Shown here: positions 44,430 through 53,762 of the stretch, piece by piece
Numbering within the stretch: position 1 is the first letter of the stretch
Layout of the letters: every line of letters begins with the position of its first letter
NCBI GenBank assembly: GCA_002381805.1
Contig: DFXZ01000014.1
Coordinates: forward strand, 146,941-210,940
Direction of reading: 5' to 3'
Length of the DNA: 64,000 bases
Origin: Bdellovibrio sp. UBA4095
Lineage (GTDB): Bacteria > Bdellovibrionota > Bdellovibrionia > Bdellovibrionales > Bdellovibrionaceae
Position numbers and translations under genes: made by a program
Notes under the pieces: model-generated
The model's database searches: none
What the model saw: the letters and a program-made list of their open reading frames with translations, nothing else
What the model was told of the DNA's origin: nothing

Positions 44430-47153
44430 TTACTTTTTTGCTTTGCGAGTGATCACTTTTTTAACACCCAAAACCTCAGCTTTTTCCTTTGCGGATGAGG
44501 CTTTTTTTAAGGTCTTTTTAGGGGTGGCTTTGTCAGATGACGGCTTGGCTTCTTTCGTCGCTTTTGCAGCCTTGCCTTTCGCCTTTTTAGCACCTTTTGC
44601 CGGAGCCTTCTCATTGATCAGCGTCACGGCTTGTTCCAATGTCACAGTCTCAGGAGTCGTTCCCTCTGGCAAAGAGACATTTACTTTACCTGACTTGATA
44701 TATGGACCGTAAGGACCATTAAAGACCTGGATCGCCTCGGCGGAGTCAGGATGTACTCCTAAATCTTTCAGCGGCGCCGCCTTGCCTCGACCCTTTTTCG
44801 GTTGGCTCAGCATTTCCATTGCTCGTTCAAACGTAATAGTGACTACGCTCTCTGTTTTCGGGATAGATCGGTAATCACCTTCATGAACAACAAATGGACC
44901 AAAGCGACCTAAACCCGCTTTGACGTCTTTACCAGTACCGGGATGCTTTCCCAGAGTCTTCGGCAATGACAGAAGATCCAAAGCCATCTGTAAATCAACT
45001 TGCTCTGGCTGAGTGCCCGGAGGCAAGGACGCTCGTTTCGGTTTATCATCATCTGGTGTTACATCGCCCAACTGAACATAAGGGCCGTACCGTCCCGTCA
45101 GAACATAAACAGGAAGATCTGTTTTAGGATCTTTACCCAGAGCATCTGCTCCGTTGATTTTTTGATCAATCAGCTTTTCGGCAATCTCGGGAGTAATATC
45201 AGCTGGTGATTCATTGTCAGGAACCGAAGCACTGACGTCTTCTCCATCGCGCTTTGTTGTCACATAAGCGCCATAGCGACCAACATGGAATTTGTACTTA
45301 TCCATGCCTTCGATTGAAATGGTTCGTGCCTCATCTGGATCAATCTTTTCCTCTTGAGCATCAACTTTTGCGCGAAGTCCTTTTGGACCCTTATAGATCG
45401 AAGCCAGATACTTTTCCCAATCCAAATCACCTTCGGCGATATTATCCAGACTCTGTTCCATTTCAGAGGTAAAACCCAGGTCCACAAATTCGGGAAGGTG
45501 TCCCTTAAGAAGTTTTGAAACAATCATAGCCGTAAACGTCGGAATTAAAGCTGTTCCATTCTTCCGCACATATCCACGATCAATGATAGTTCCAATAACT
45601 GATGCATACGTTGAAGGGCGACCAATACCTTCTTTTTCCATCGTTTGAACCAAACTCGCCTCGGTAAATCGTGCCGGCGGTTTTGTCTCATGCGAAGTCG
45701 GATCTAATTTTGCACAGGCAACAGCATCCTGAGCCTTCAACGATGGCAAACGAACCTCGCGCTCTGCCAAATCTGCTTCAGGATCATCACTGCCTTCAAC
45801 ATAGGCCCGCAAGAAACCGGGGAATTCAATTGTCATTCCCGATGCCCCAAACAAAGCATCGCCCACTTGAATTTTTGCGCTGACTTGCTTCTGACGAGCA
45901 TCGACCATTTGTGAAGCGATGGTCCGCTTCCAGATCAGATCATAAAGTCGGAATTGCTGCCCGGTAAGTCCGGTCTCGTCAGGATCCATGAACTGATTTC
46001 CAGCTGGGCGAATCGCTTCATGGGCTTCCTGCGCCCCTTTCACTTTTTTCGCTGCATAATTACGCGGCTGCGGTGTTAAATACTCTTTTCCATATTTACT
46101 TTGGATACAGTCGCGAGATGCATTGATGGCTTCATTAGATAAGAAGGTCGAATCCGTACGCATGTAGGTAATAAAACCTTGTTCGTACAGCTTTTGTGCG
46201 ACCTGCATTGTTTCTCTGGAACTTAGGCCGAGTTTGCGGTTGGCTTCTTGCTGCAAAGTAGAAGTAATAAATGGAGGCGCTGGCTTACGGAACGTCGGCT
46301 TTTCGTCAACCTCGGTGACCTGCCACTTGCCTGCTTTTAAATCTTGAGAAAGCTTGCGAGCGATAGATTCGTCAAGAACAAGAACATCTTTCCCAGCGGT
46401 CAGCTGTCCCGTCAATCCGTCAAAGTCTTTACCAGTCGCGATTCTTTGGTTTTTAAATTGTTGCAGACGGGATTCAAACTGAACTCCATCTTTGGAAAGT
46501 TCGGCTAGAACTCCCCAGTAAGCAGACTTTTTAAAGCGAATACGGTCCAGTTCTTTTTCGACAATTAAGCGAACAGCAACTGACTGAACTCGTCCTGCAG
46601 AAAGACCATAGGCCACCTTCTTCCACAACAATGGAGAAATCGTGTAACCGACCAAGCGGTCTAAAATACGCCGAGCTTCTTGCGCTCGGACCAAGTTCAA
46701 ATCAATTTCACGAGTGTCCTTCAAAGCTTTTTGAATCGCATCTTTGGTGATCTCATGAAAGACCATGCGCTTTGTCGGCACTTTAGGCTTAAGGACTTCT
46801 AAAAGATGCCAACTGATCGACTCCCCTTCGCGGTCTTCATCGGTCGCGAGATAGAGCTCTGAGGCATCGACAAGCTTATCTTTTAGATTTTTAACGACTT
46901 TAGTCTTATCTTTAGGAATGCAATAAAGAGGTTCAAAGTTCTTATCAACATTCACACCCAACTGGGCCCACTTTTCTTTTTTTACCTTTTCCGGAATGTC
47001 CTTTGCGGACTTAGGCAAATCACGAATGTGGCCCATGCATGATTCAACGACGTAATCCTTGCCGAGAAACTTACGAATTGTTTTAGCTTTCGTCGGCGAC
47101 TCGACCACGACAAGCTTGATTCCACTCTCTGATGCATCACTTTTTTTGGCCAT
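44430..47153 (-). CDS. topA: DNA topoisomerase I with basic C-terminal tail
   Basis: Type IA topoisomerase of 907 residues that relaxes negative supercoils. The TOPRIM domain has KLVVVESPTKAKTIRKFLG and ATDEDREGESISWHL, and the active-site Tyr lies in GFITYMRTDSTFLS. In place of zinc ribbons, the C-terminal part has about four topoisomerase C-terminal repeats (KFHVGRYGAYVT, LTGRYGPYVQLGD, GLGRFGPFVV, FNGPYGPYIKSG). The last 60 residues are Lys/Ala-rich, an extension for DNA contact seen in some other phyla. It is single-copy in this window. Confidence 0.95.
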   Translation of the reverse strand: MAKKSDASESGIKLVVVESPTKAKTIRKFLGKDYVVESCMGHIRDLPKSAKDIPEKVKKEKWAQLGVNVDKNFEPLYCIPKDKTKVVKNLKDKLVDASELYLATDEDREGESISWHLLEVLKPKVPTKRMVFHEITKDAIQKALKDTREIDLNLVRAQEARRILDRLVGYTISPLLWKKVAYGLSAGRVQSVAVRLIVEKELDRIRFKKSAYWGVLAELSKDGVQFESRLQQFKNQRIATGKDFDGLTGQLTAGKDVLVLDESIARKLSQDLKAGKWQVTEVDEKPTFRKPAPPFITSTLQQEANRKLGLSSRETMQVAQKLYEQGFITYMRTDSTFLSNEAINASRDCIQSKYGKEYLTPQPRNYAAKKVKGAQEAHEAIRPAGNQFMDPDETGLTGQQFRLYDLIWKRTIASQMVDARQKQVSAKIQVGDALFGASGMTIEFPGFLRAYVEGSDDPEADLAEREVRLPSLKAQDAVACAKLDPTSHETKPPARFTEASLVQTMEKEGIGRPSTYASVIGTIIDRGYVRKNGTALIPTFTAMIVSKLLKGHLPEFVDLGFTSEMEQSLDNIAEGDLDWEKYLASIYKGPKGLRAKVDAQEEKIDPDEARTISIEGMDKYKFHVGRYGAYVTTKRDGEDVSASVPDNESPADITPEIAEKLIDQKINGADALGKDPKTDLPVYVLTGRYGPYVQLGDVTPDDDKPKRASLPPGTQPEQVDLQMALDLLSLPKTLGKHPGTGKDVKAGLGRFGPFVVHEGDYRSIPKTESVVTITFERAMEMLSQPKKGRGKAAPLKDLGVHPDSAEAIQVFNGPYGPYIKSGKVNVSLPEGTTPETVTLEQAVTLINEKAPAKGAKKAKGKAAKATKEAKPSSDKATPKKTLKKASSAKEKAEVLGVKKVITRKAKK

Positions 47154-47287
47154 CTTGGTCCTCTGCTAAGTTCATGGTCTCGCCATGACCCCTATATAAT
47201 AGAGAAAACATCTCCGTGAAGCCAACAAGAAGCAAGTCCGTTTTTTGACAACTCGTATAAACTTAGACCTTCGCTCGAAGCTCCGCT

Positions 47288-48079
47288 ATGATCATTTTTA
47301 TGAAAAAACTTGCGGCTTTCTCTGATTCCCTGAACTTTCTGCTAACCGATATCGACGACACATTGACGGATGAAGGCCTTCTAGGAGCCGAAGCCTACTC
47401 TGCTCTTTGGCAGCTTCATGAAAAAGGAATCCATGTCATTCCGGTGACCGGTCGCCCTGCCGGCTGGTGCGAAATGATCGCAAGAGTTTGGCCCGTTAGT
47501 GGAATTGTTGGCGAAAATGGTGGGTTTTACTTTCGCTATCACAACAAAAAAATGCATCGCCATTTTTTTTACGACGAAACTACGCAGAAACAGAATCGCT
47601 TAAAACTTCAGCATCTCGAAAAGGAAATTTTAGCAAAGGTCCCCGGCTGCGAATTGGCAAGCGATCAGTTCTGCCGCTTGATGGATCTTGCAATTGATTT
47701 CTGCGAAGACGTGCCTGCCCTGCCAAGATCAGAAGTTCAGAAAATTGTCCAGATTTTCGAAAGCCATGGAGCCCAAGCAAAGGTCAGCTCCATACATGTT
47801 AACGGTTGGTTTGGATCTTACGATAAATTGACGATGTCTTTGCGATTCTTGGAAAAAGAGTTTTCGCTTTCCGCGGAAGACGCAAAAAAAGTTTGCGCCT
47901 TTAGCGGGGATTCGCCGAACGATGAACCCATGTTTGGTTTTTTCCCGCATAGCTTTGCGGTCGCAAACATTCAGAAATTTGCAGACCAGATTCAGAACAA
48001 GCCCACCTATGTAAGCCAACAAGAAGGTGGCCTGGGATTCACAGAAATTGCCCAGGCCTTACTTCGCACCAGGAAATAA
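47288..48079 (+). CDS. HAD-IIB-family phosphatase
   Basis: Cof-like HAD phosphatase of 263 residues, starting near FLLTDIDDTLTDEGLLG (motif I, nucleophile Asp), with IPVTGRPAGWCEMI (motif II), GENGGFYF, a cap domain (about 80-190) and AFSGDSPNDEPMFGFF (motif IV). It resembles sugar-phosphate phosphatases of the mannosyl-3-phosphoglycerate or trehalose-6-phosphate type. The substrate is unknown. An internal ATG at 47300 is an alternative start, and neither has a good ribosome-binding site. Confidence 0.85.
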   Translation: MIIFMKKLAAFSDSLNFLLTDIDDTLTDEGLLGAEAYSALWQLHEKGIHVIPVTGRPAGWCEMIARVWPVSGIVGENGGFYFRYHNKKMHRHFFYDETTQKQNRLKLQHLEKEILAKVPGCELASDQFCRLMDLAIDFCEDVPALPRSEVQKIVQIFESHGAQAKVSSIHVNGWFGSYDKLTMSLRFLEKEFSLSAEDAKKVCAFSGDSPNDEPMFGFFPHSFAVANIQKFADQIQNKPTYVSQQEGGLGFTEIAQALLRTRK

Positions 48080-48081
48080 TC

Positions 48082-49422
48082 CTATGCTCCGGCGAACGAT
48101 AGCTGACTGACTAAAACATCTGGGCAGATGTACGAACTGCCCGGCTTGTTGTATTCATTGCCTAGTTCTTCAATCTTCATCAGTAAGTCCAGAACGTTTC
48201 CGCTCATAACAAACTGATCCACGGGGCCAACCTTCTGGCCGTTTTCATAAAGAAAACCTTCTGCCGGCATTGAAAAGTCACCAGTAGATTCTTTAAAGCC
48301 CGCATGAAGACCACCCGCAAATTTGGTTAGATGAACCACTTGCTTATGACTGGCCAACAATTCAGGTAAACTCTTGGTGCCTTTTTGCACAATCAAATTG
48401 GTCGGAGCAATATCCATCGTAGATGAGGGTCCCCGTGCCGCATGGCTCGTGTGTGGCAAATTCATCTTTTGTGCATACTCAAGATTAGTTAAAAAACTCT
48501 TTAGAACACCATTTTCGAAAAGCACTGTTTTTTGCGAAGGCGCTCCTTCTGCATCAAACGGTCGTACGCTGGCTCCACGCAACTCGAATGGATCATCATG
48601 AAGGACAAACTTTTCGCTAGCTATTTTCTGATCCTTTTTCCCCTGCAACAAAGAGATCTTTTCGTGAACACTTTTTGCCGACAGGTAACCGCTGATCATC
48701 GTCAAAACCATGGGAAACTGATCTTTATCTATGACGACTGCATAATTTCCAGTTTTCAATTTCTGCGCGCCTAATCTAGAAACGACTTTCGCAATTCCTT
48801 TTCGAGCAATTTCTTCAACATTAATCTCACTAAAACTTCGTACAAAAAAACCTTCTCCATCCATTTTCGAGCTCTCGCCTTCTTTTGCAAGGGGGTAGGT
48901 ATAGCCCGAATAATAGCTCTGCTTGAATTCACGATCCAAACCTTCAGAGTTCAAAATTCTTCTGTAGCTGATTGTCTCATCAAAACCAGAGTACGGAACC
49001 GATTGGATGCGTGAGTCCTCAAAACACTTCTCTTCTAACAACCGTGCCACTTTCATCTTTTCTTCGATAGAAATATTTTCGGGTCTGAACAAATTCATTT
49101 CCGATGTCTGTGAATTCGGTTTTACTAGGGGAATCTCCGCCGTATGCTCTGACTGCACTGTTTTGGCATTCAGCAGAGCTTCTTTGTATGTCCTAAGCAA
49201 TGATTCTAAAGACAAATTTTCAGTATAAGCATAGCCCTGATTGGGACCTACGACGACTCTAAAACCTGCCATCTGGCTCTGCGTAGATTCAAAAGAATCG
49301 AGCTTCTTTTTCTGAAACCCAAGACTCAAGTTTTCCCCACCCGAAATAAGCATCTCTACCTTGGCGCCATCTTGTTGAGCGGCTTTCATGATTTCCGAGA
49401 AATTCTGCTTTATAGTGTCCAT
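48082..49422 (-). CDS. pmbA: TldE/PmbA metalloprotease-like subunit
   Basis: Non-catalytic partner of TldD, 446 residues. It has the PmbA layout, with DSFESTQSQMAGFRVVVG near residue 45, YSGYTYPLAKEG, and the late AGGLHAGFKESTGDFSMPAEGFLYENGQ segment (in part). It has no HExxxH motif, as expected. TldD/TldE together remove leader peptides and degrade unfolded peptides such as CcdA or microcin precursors. The ATG at 49422 shares one base with the tldD stop (TAATG), so the two subunits are coupled. Confidence 0.92.
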   Translation of the reverse strand: MDTIKQNFSEIMKAAQQDGAKVEMLISGGENLSLGFQKKKLDSFESTQSQMAGFRVVVGPNQGYAYTENLSLESLLRTYKEALLNAKTVQSEHTAEIPLVKPNSQTSEMNLFRPENISIEEKMKVARLLEEKCFEDSRIQSVPYSGFDETISYRRILNSEGLDREFKQSYYSGYTYPLAKEGESSKMDGEGFFVRSFSEINVEEIARKGIAKVVSRLGAQKLKTGNYAVVIDKDQFPMVLTMISGYLSAKSVHEKISLLQGKKDQKIASEKFVLHDDPFELRGASVRPFDAEGAPSQKTVLFENGVLKSFLTNLEYAQKMNLPHTSHAARGPSSTMDIAPTNLIVQKGTKSLPELLASHKQVVHLTKFAGGLHAGFKESTGDFSMPAEGFLYENGQKVGPVDQFVMSGNVLDLLMKIEELGNEYNKPGSSYICPDVLVSQLSFAGA

Positions 49423-50810
49423 TATTTTGCTCTCCCGCCGACCATTAAACTTGAAACTAAAAGTTGCGGCTGGCCAACGGCTGCCGGGATGCTTCCACTG
49501 ACAGAGCCACACATTCCACGCGCCAACTTCAAATCATTAGATACTTTCGTAATCTTTCCCAGAGTGTCGATTCCGCGACCAATCAAGCAGGCGCCTTTCA
49601 CCATTTCTTCGATTCGGCCATTGCGAATGATATACCCTTCAGAAACCTGGAAGTTGTAATCACCAGTCCCCGGATTTACCGAGCCACCGCCCATCTTTTT
49701 CGCGTAGAGTCCATTGTCCACATCTCTGATCATGTCTTCGAAAGAATCATTTCCCGCTGCGATATAGGTATTGCGCATGCGTGATGCCGGCGCAAATTTA
49801 TAAGACTGCCTGCGACCACTTCCAGTAATATCATACCCCGTCTGGCGCGAGCCCATCTCATCTACGATATATGACTTTAAAACACCTTTATCGATCAAAG
49901 TGGTTTTCTTTGTTCTATTTCCTTCGTCGTCGAGTGTGAGGGAGCCCCAACCGTTGGTCATCGTACCGTCATCGATCGCAGTGACACATTCGTTGGCAAT
50001 TTTCTGCCCCAGCTTTCCGCAAAATACCGATGCTTCTTTTGCCACACTCGTCGTCTCTAGTCCGTGTCCACAAGCTTCATGAAAGATCACTCCGCCAAAA
50101 CCATTATCAATCACAACTGGCATTTCACCAGCAGGAGCAAATGCGGCTTTCGTCAAACCTACAGCACTGTCTACAGTGTTGTAGGCCATTTCTTTCAAAT
50201 TTAACTGATCGTAAATTTCAGAAGTCCCCATGTGTCCGGCATCTTCACTGCTGCTCTCTTTAGTGCCGTTATCTTCAACATAGGTCGTAACTCTTAAACG
50301 CGAATAAGCGCGCTCATCATATGCCATCACCCCTTTAGAGTTGGCAATTTGAACTCGCTGGAACTTTTCATTAAGACCGGATTCCACTTGAGTTACCAAA
50401 GAACTTCGCTCTCTTGCGTACTGGTCTAAAGAGTTCAGCCATTGGAATTTTTTCTGGCGGTCCATCTCCCATGGTTTTTCACCAAAGGTATGAATAGAGT
50501 CAAAAGGCACTTGAGTTAGCGGCATCGATTTTTTCGCCGAGCCCTCGCCGCGCGATTTCGCCGCATTCAGAGCCGCCTTCACGAGACCCTCTTCACTAAG
50601 ATCGTTGGTCGTCACATAAACAACTTCATGACCAAAGAACAACCGAATCCCAGCACCATAAAGTGTACCTACGATGGCTTCGTTGGGCTTGGTTCCTAAA
50701 ATGGAGAGCATGCTCGAATAGGTTTCTTCGACAAAGATGTCGGCAAAATCCGCACCAGTGGAAAGTCCGGCATCCAGGGCTTTAGAAAGAATGTGAGGCT
50801 GTACAATCAT
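49422..50810 (-). CDS. tldD: TldD metalloprotease
   Basis: Zinc metalloprotease subunit of 462 residues. The metal motif is IFHEACGHGLE (HExxxH, about residues 244-249). FADIFVEETYSSM near residue 22, NGWGSLTLDDEGN, and GGGSVNPGTGDYNFQVSEGYII late in the protein are family regions. AAAGGAG lies seven bases before the ATG. It is first of the tldD-pmbA pair. An eight-base dyad (50899-50918) lies upstream. Confidence 0.94.
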   Translation of the reverse strand: MIVQPHILSKALDAGLSTGADFADIFVEETYSSMLSILGTKPNEAIVGTLYGAGIRLFFGHEVVYVTTNDLSEEGLVKAALNAAKSRGEGSAKKSMPLTQVPFDSIHTFGEKPWEMDRQKKFQWLNSLDQYARERSSLVTQVESGLNEKFQRVQIANSKGVMAYDERAYSRLRVTTYVEDNGTKESSSEDAGHMGTSEIYDQLNLKEMAYNTVDSAVGLTKAAFAPAGEMPVVIDNGFGGVIFHEACGHGLETTSVAKEASVFCGKLGQKIANECVTAIDDGTMTNGWGSLTLDDEGNRTKKTTLIDKGVLKSYIVDEMGSRQTGYDITGSGRRQSYKFAPASRMRNTYIAAGNDSFEDMIRDVDNGLYAKKMGGGSVNPGTGDYNFQVSEGYIIRNGRIEEMVKGACLIGRGIDTLGKITKVSNDLKLARGMCGSVSGSIPAAVGQPQLLVSSLMVGGRAK

Positions 50811-50898
50811 AGAGGCTCCTTTAAAGAACTCAGGTTACTCTATGACTTGCAGCGGACCCAGACAAAAACGAGGAGATTCACAATTCGGGCTCTAAGTA

Positions 50899-50918
50899 TT
50901 GCAGGACGATTCCTGCAA
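50899..50918. repeat. Perfect 8-bp dyad upstream of tldD
   Basis: TTGCAGGA-CGAT-TCCTGCAA is a perfect inverted repeat in the gap between the tldD start and the terminator at 50930. It could be an operator or a small hairpin. No T-run follows. Confidence 0.45.
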
Positions 50919-50929
50919 ATTCAAAAGGC

Positions 50930-50963
50930 AAAAAAAAACCGAGCTCGTGAAGCTCGGTTTTTT
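50930..50963. terminator. Bidirectional intrinsic terminator
   Basis: A stem AAAACCGAGCT / AGCTCGGTTTT with a five-base loop and A/T-runs on both sides lies just after the 30-aa basic protein gene and would end the tex operon. Confidence 0.88.
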
Positions 50964-50973
50964 GCTTAAACCA

Positions 50974-51066
50974 CTATCTGCGGTTTTTAGCTTTATTCAT
51001 GCGCTTCTTTTTAAGAAGTCTTTTCATTCTGTGGCGGATGCCTTTTTTTGATTTTGCTTTAGCCAT
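50974..51066 (-). CDS. 30-aa highly basic protein after tex
   Basis: A 30-codon frame begins MAKAKSKKGIRHRMKRL and ends KKKRMNKAKNRR. More than half of the residues are Lys or Arg. AAAGGAG lies seven bases before the ATG. It starts 11 bases after the tex stop and ends ten bases before a strong terminator, so it fits a real last gene of the operon. Composition resembles tiny ribosome-associated proteins, but no family is clearly matched. Confidence 0.65.
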   Translation of the reverse strand: MAKAKSKKGIRHRMKRLLKKKRMNKAKNRR

Positions 51067-51077
51067 AAGATTCTCCT

Positions 51078-53447
51078 TTATTTCTTTCCAGTGTTAAGAA
51101 GTGCCGCGAATGGGTTGTTGAACGGTGTCCCCGCAGGTTTTTGCTGAGGACGTTGGTCACGGTGACCGCCGCCCTGGGGAGGTCTATTGCCACCTGGACG
51201 ACCACCACCCATCGGCTTACCGCCACCACCACTCGCTCTTTGTTGATCAGGGCGTCTCTCGCGCGGAGCGGACGCCTCTGCCGTATCGTCCATTCTCATC
51301 GTTAATGAGATTTGATTTTTCACGGTATCAACTTTCAAAACTTTTACGGTCACATGGTCACCAGGGTTCACAACCTTACGAGGATCGTCCACAAACTTGT
51401 GAGACAATGCAGAAATATGAACTAGACCGTCTTGATGAACACCAATGTCCACGAAAGCACCAAAGTTGGTAACATTGGTCACGATTCCAGGACAAATCAT
51501 TCCCTCTTTCAAGTCTTTCACTTCAAAGATGTCTTCGCGGAACTGGAACACCTTGAACGGATCACGCGGATCTCGACCTGGCTTTTCAAGTTCTTTGACG
51601 ATGTCATCAAAGGTGAACTCACCGACCAATTGGGCCCATTTTGTTCTTTGCGCCACCAATTTCTTTGCACCTTCGCCAATGATCTCGCCTAACGAAACAC
51701 CCATATCCTTAGCCATATCGGTAACGGCTTGATAACGCTCTGGATGAATTCCCGTGGAATCCAAGACGTGCTTGCCTGCAGGAATTCTTAAGAATCCAGC
51801 AGCCTGCTCAAATACTTTTGCAGAGAATTTTGGAACTTTCAAAAGCTCGGAGCGATCTGTGAAAAGAGTCTTTTTACGAAACTCCACAATGCTTTTCGCC
51901 AAAGCCGGTCCGATTCCAGAAACATGTGCCAGCAAGTTAGCAGACGCCGTGTTGACGTCGACACCGACCGCATTCACACACGACTCAACCACTGCTTCCA
52001 AAGACTTTTTCAGCTGAGGCTGGTTAACGTCGTGCTGATATTGGCCCACGCCGATGGACTTTGGATCAATCTTCACAAGTTCTGCCAAAGGATCCTGCAA
52101 ACGACGAGCGATGGAAATTGCACCCTTTACTGTCACATCCAAATCCGGGAACTCTTGACGAGCAACATCAGAAGCAGAGTAAACGGATGCCCCAGATTCG
52201 TTGACCATAACAACAGGAATGTTCTTCCCAAGGTCTTTTAGAACTTTGCGCAGGAATGCTTCTGTTTCCCGGCCTGCAGTTCCGTTACCCACCGCAATCG
52301 CATCGATTTGAATTTGCTTCAACACCTCTCCAAGAAGCGCTTTCGCTTTTCTGTCAGCATCGTCGCCCAAAGTGTAAAGAACGGTGTGAGAAATGAAATT
52401 TCCACCTTTGTCGATCAGAGCCACTTTACAGCCGGTGCGAAGACCTGGGTCAACCCCAAGCACACAGCGTGGTCCAAACGGAGAACCCAATAGCAATTTA
52501 CGAACGTTTTCAGCGAAAACTTTGATGGCATCTTCGTCCGCTTTTTCTTTAAGCACACGGTGAATTTCGTTCACAACTGAAGGTAGAACGTAAACGTTCA
52601 AGGCCAAACGAGCACTCTGCTTTAAGTAGTCGCCAATATTATTGTCAGGAGTTGAAGTGGCGAATTTCTCGTAAGACTTTAACAGCTCTTCATCGTCAGC
52701 TTTAATATCGACAGAAAGCTCTTCTTCCTGCCAACCTCGGCGCATTGCCAAGTAACGATGATTGTTTTTGGAATCTTGAAGATTCTTAACAGGCTCTTCA
52801 AATTCTTTATACATCTCGTATTTAGAGTTCGGTTTGTAACCCTTTGCAGCCTTCGCAATCACGCGACCCTTTTCCATATAATTTTTGGAAACCATCGCGC
52901 GCAGTTCCGCATCATTGGCGATCTTTTCCACCAAGATGTCCTGTGCACCTTTAAGGGCTTCTTCATATGTAACAATCTTAGCCGTTGGATTAAGAAAGTT
53001 TTTAGCCTTCATCTCCATGGTGACATCTTCAGGCGCCAATCCGTGACCAACATCCCAAATCCATTGCGCTAAGGGCTCTAAGCCCGCTTCTCTTGCAATA
53101 GTTGCTTTGGTTTTCTTTTTCTTTTTGAATGGCTTGTAGATTTCCTCGAGCTCGCCAAGGTCCCAAGACAATTCAATTCGCTTTTGAATCTCTGAGGTCA
53201 AATTGCCTTGCTCACCGATTTCTTTCACCAAGAACGCTTTTCTTTTTACGATCTCGTTAAAAGTTTCGTGACCATCGATAACCGCACGGATTTGCACTTC
53301 GTCCAGATTGCCCGTTTTTTCTTTACGATAACGAGCAATAAAAGGAACGGTCGCGCCTTCGGCAGCCAACTCAATGACTGCTTGTGCAGATTTCATTGAA
53401 ACTGTTGGAATAATACGAGCCAAATAACTCTGCAGAGCCTGATCCAT
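51078..53447 (-). CDS. tex: Tex-family RNA-binding transcription accessory protein
   Basis: Tex/Spt6-like protein of 789 residues. It has the N-terminal Tex helix-turn-helix (IARYRKEKTGNLDEVQIR), the YqgF/RNase-H-like core (GVDPGLRTGCKVALID, AVGNGTAGRETEAFL), helix-hairpin-helix (GVDVNTASANLLAHVSGIG in part), and a C-terminal S1 domain (GMICPGIVTNVTNFGAFVDIG, in part). The last 70 residues are Gly/Arg/Pro-rich, an added RGG-like tail. Tex contacts RNA polymerase and RNA. Confidence 0.94.
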   Translation of the reverse strand: MDQALQSYLARIIPTVSMKSAQAVIELAAEGATVPFIARYRKEKTGNLDEVQIRAVIDGHETFNEIVKRKAFLVKEIGEQGNLTSEIQKRIELSWDLGELEEIYKPFKKKKKTKATIAREAGLEPLAQWIWDVGHGLAPEDVTMEMKAKNFLNPTAKIVTYEEALKGAQDILVEKIANDAELRAMVSKNYMEKGRVIAKAAKGYKPNSKYEMYKEFEEPVKNLQDSKNNHRYLAMRRGWQEEELSVDIKADDEELLKSYEKFATSTPDNNIGDYLKQSARLALNVYVLPSVVNEIHRVLKEKADEDAIKVFAENVRKLLLGSPFGPRCVLGVDPGLRTGCKVALIDKGGNFISHTVLYTLGDDADRKAKALLGEVLKQIQIDAIAVGNGTAGRETEAFLRKVLKDLGKNIPVVMVNESGASVYSASDVARQEFPDLDVTVKGAISIARRLQDPLAELVKIDPKSIGVGQYQHDVNQPQLKKSLEAVVESCVNAVGVDVNTASANLLAHVSGIGPALAKSIVEFRKKTLFTDRSELLKVPKFSAKVFEQAAGFLRIPAGKHVLDSTGIHPERYQAVTDMAKDMGVSLGEIIGEGAKKLVAQRTKWAQLVGEFTFDDIVKELEKPGRDPRDPFKVFQFREDIFEVKDLKEGMICPGIVTNVTNFGAFVDIGVHQDGLVHISALSHKFVDDPRKVVNPGDHVTVKVLKVDTVKNQISLTMRMDDTAEASAPRERRPDQQRASGGGGKPMGGGRPGGNRPPQGGGHRDQRPQQKPAGTPFNNPFAALLNTGKK

Positions 53448-53493
53448 AGAACCTCTAGATTTAATTGGAAGAGAGTTGGAAGTTTAAATCAAT

Positions 53494-53712
53494 TTATTTA
53501 TGACGGAACATGATCAGGCCATGAGTTGGATCATAAGGTGACACCCCTACGCTCACTCGGTCACCCACAACCACCCGAATATTAAACCGTCTCATTTTTC
53601 CGCAAAGTTTTGCGTTGATGACCGCTTGATTTTCGAGTTCGACCTTGTAAATGCCCCCCGCGAGAGCATCCACCACTTTACCGTCAATTTGTACTAAATC
53701 GTCTTTTGCCAT
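53494..53712 (-). CDS. infA: Translation initiation factor IF-1
   Basis: S1-like OB-fold initiation factor of 72 residues, the standard length. It starts MAKDDLVQIDGKVVDALAG, with KLCGKMRRFNIRVVVGDRVSV and a basic end. IF-1 binds the 30S A site. It stands alone between tex and the H1-like gene rather than in a ribosomal operon. Confidence 0.92.
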   Translation of the reverse strand: MAKDDLVQIDGKVVDALAGGIYKVELENQAVINAKLCGKMRRFNIRVVVGDRVSVGVSPYDPTHGLIMFRHK

Positions 53713-53762
53713 AAAGATAAATTTTTAGGTTAGTTTGCAGCGCCTTGCAATAAAATTCTGTC

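Noticed and set aside
49464..49784. 106-codon plus-strand frame inside tldD
   Set aside because: It lies entirely antisense to conserved tldD sequence and shows no domain.
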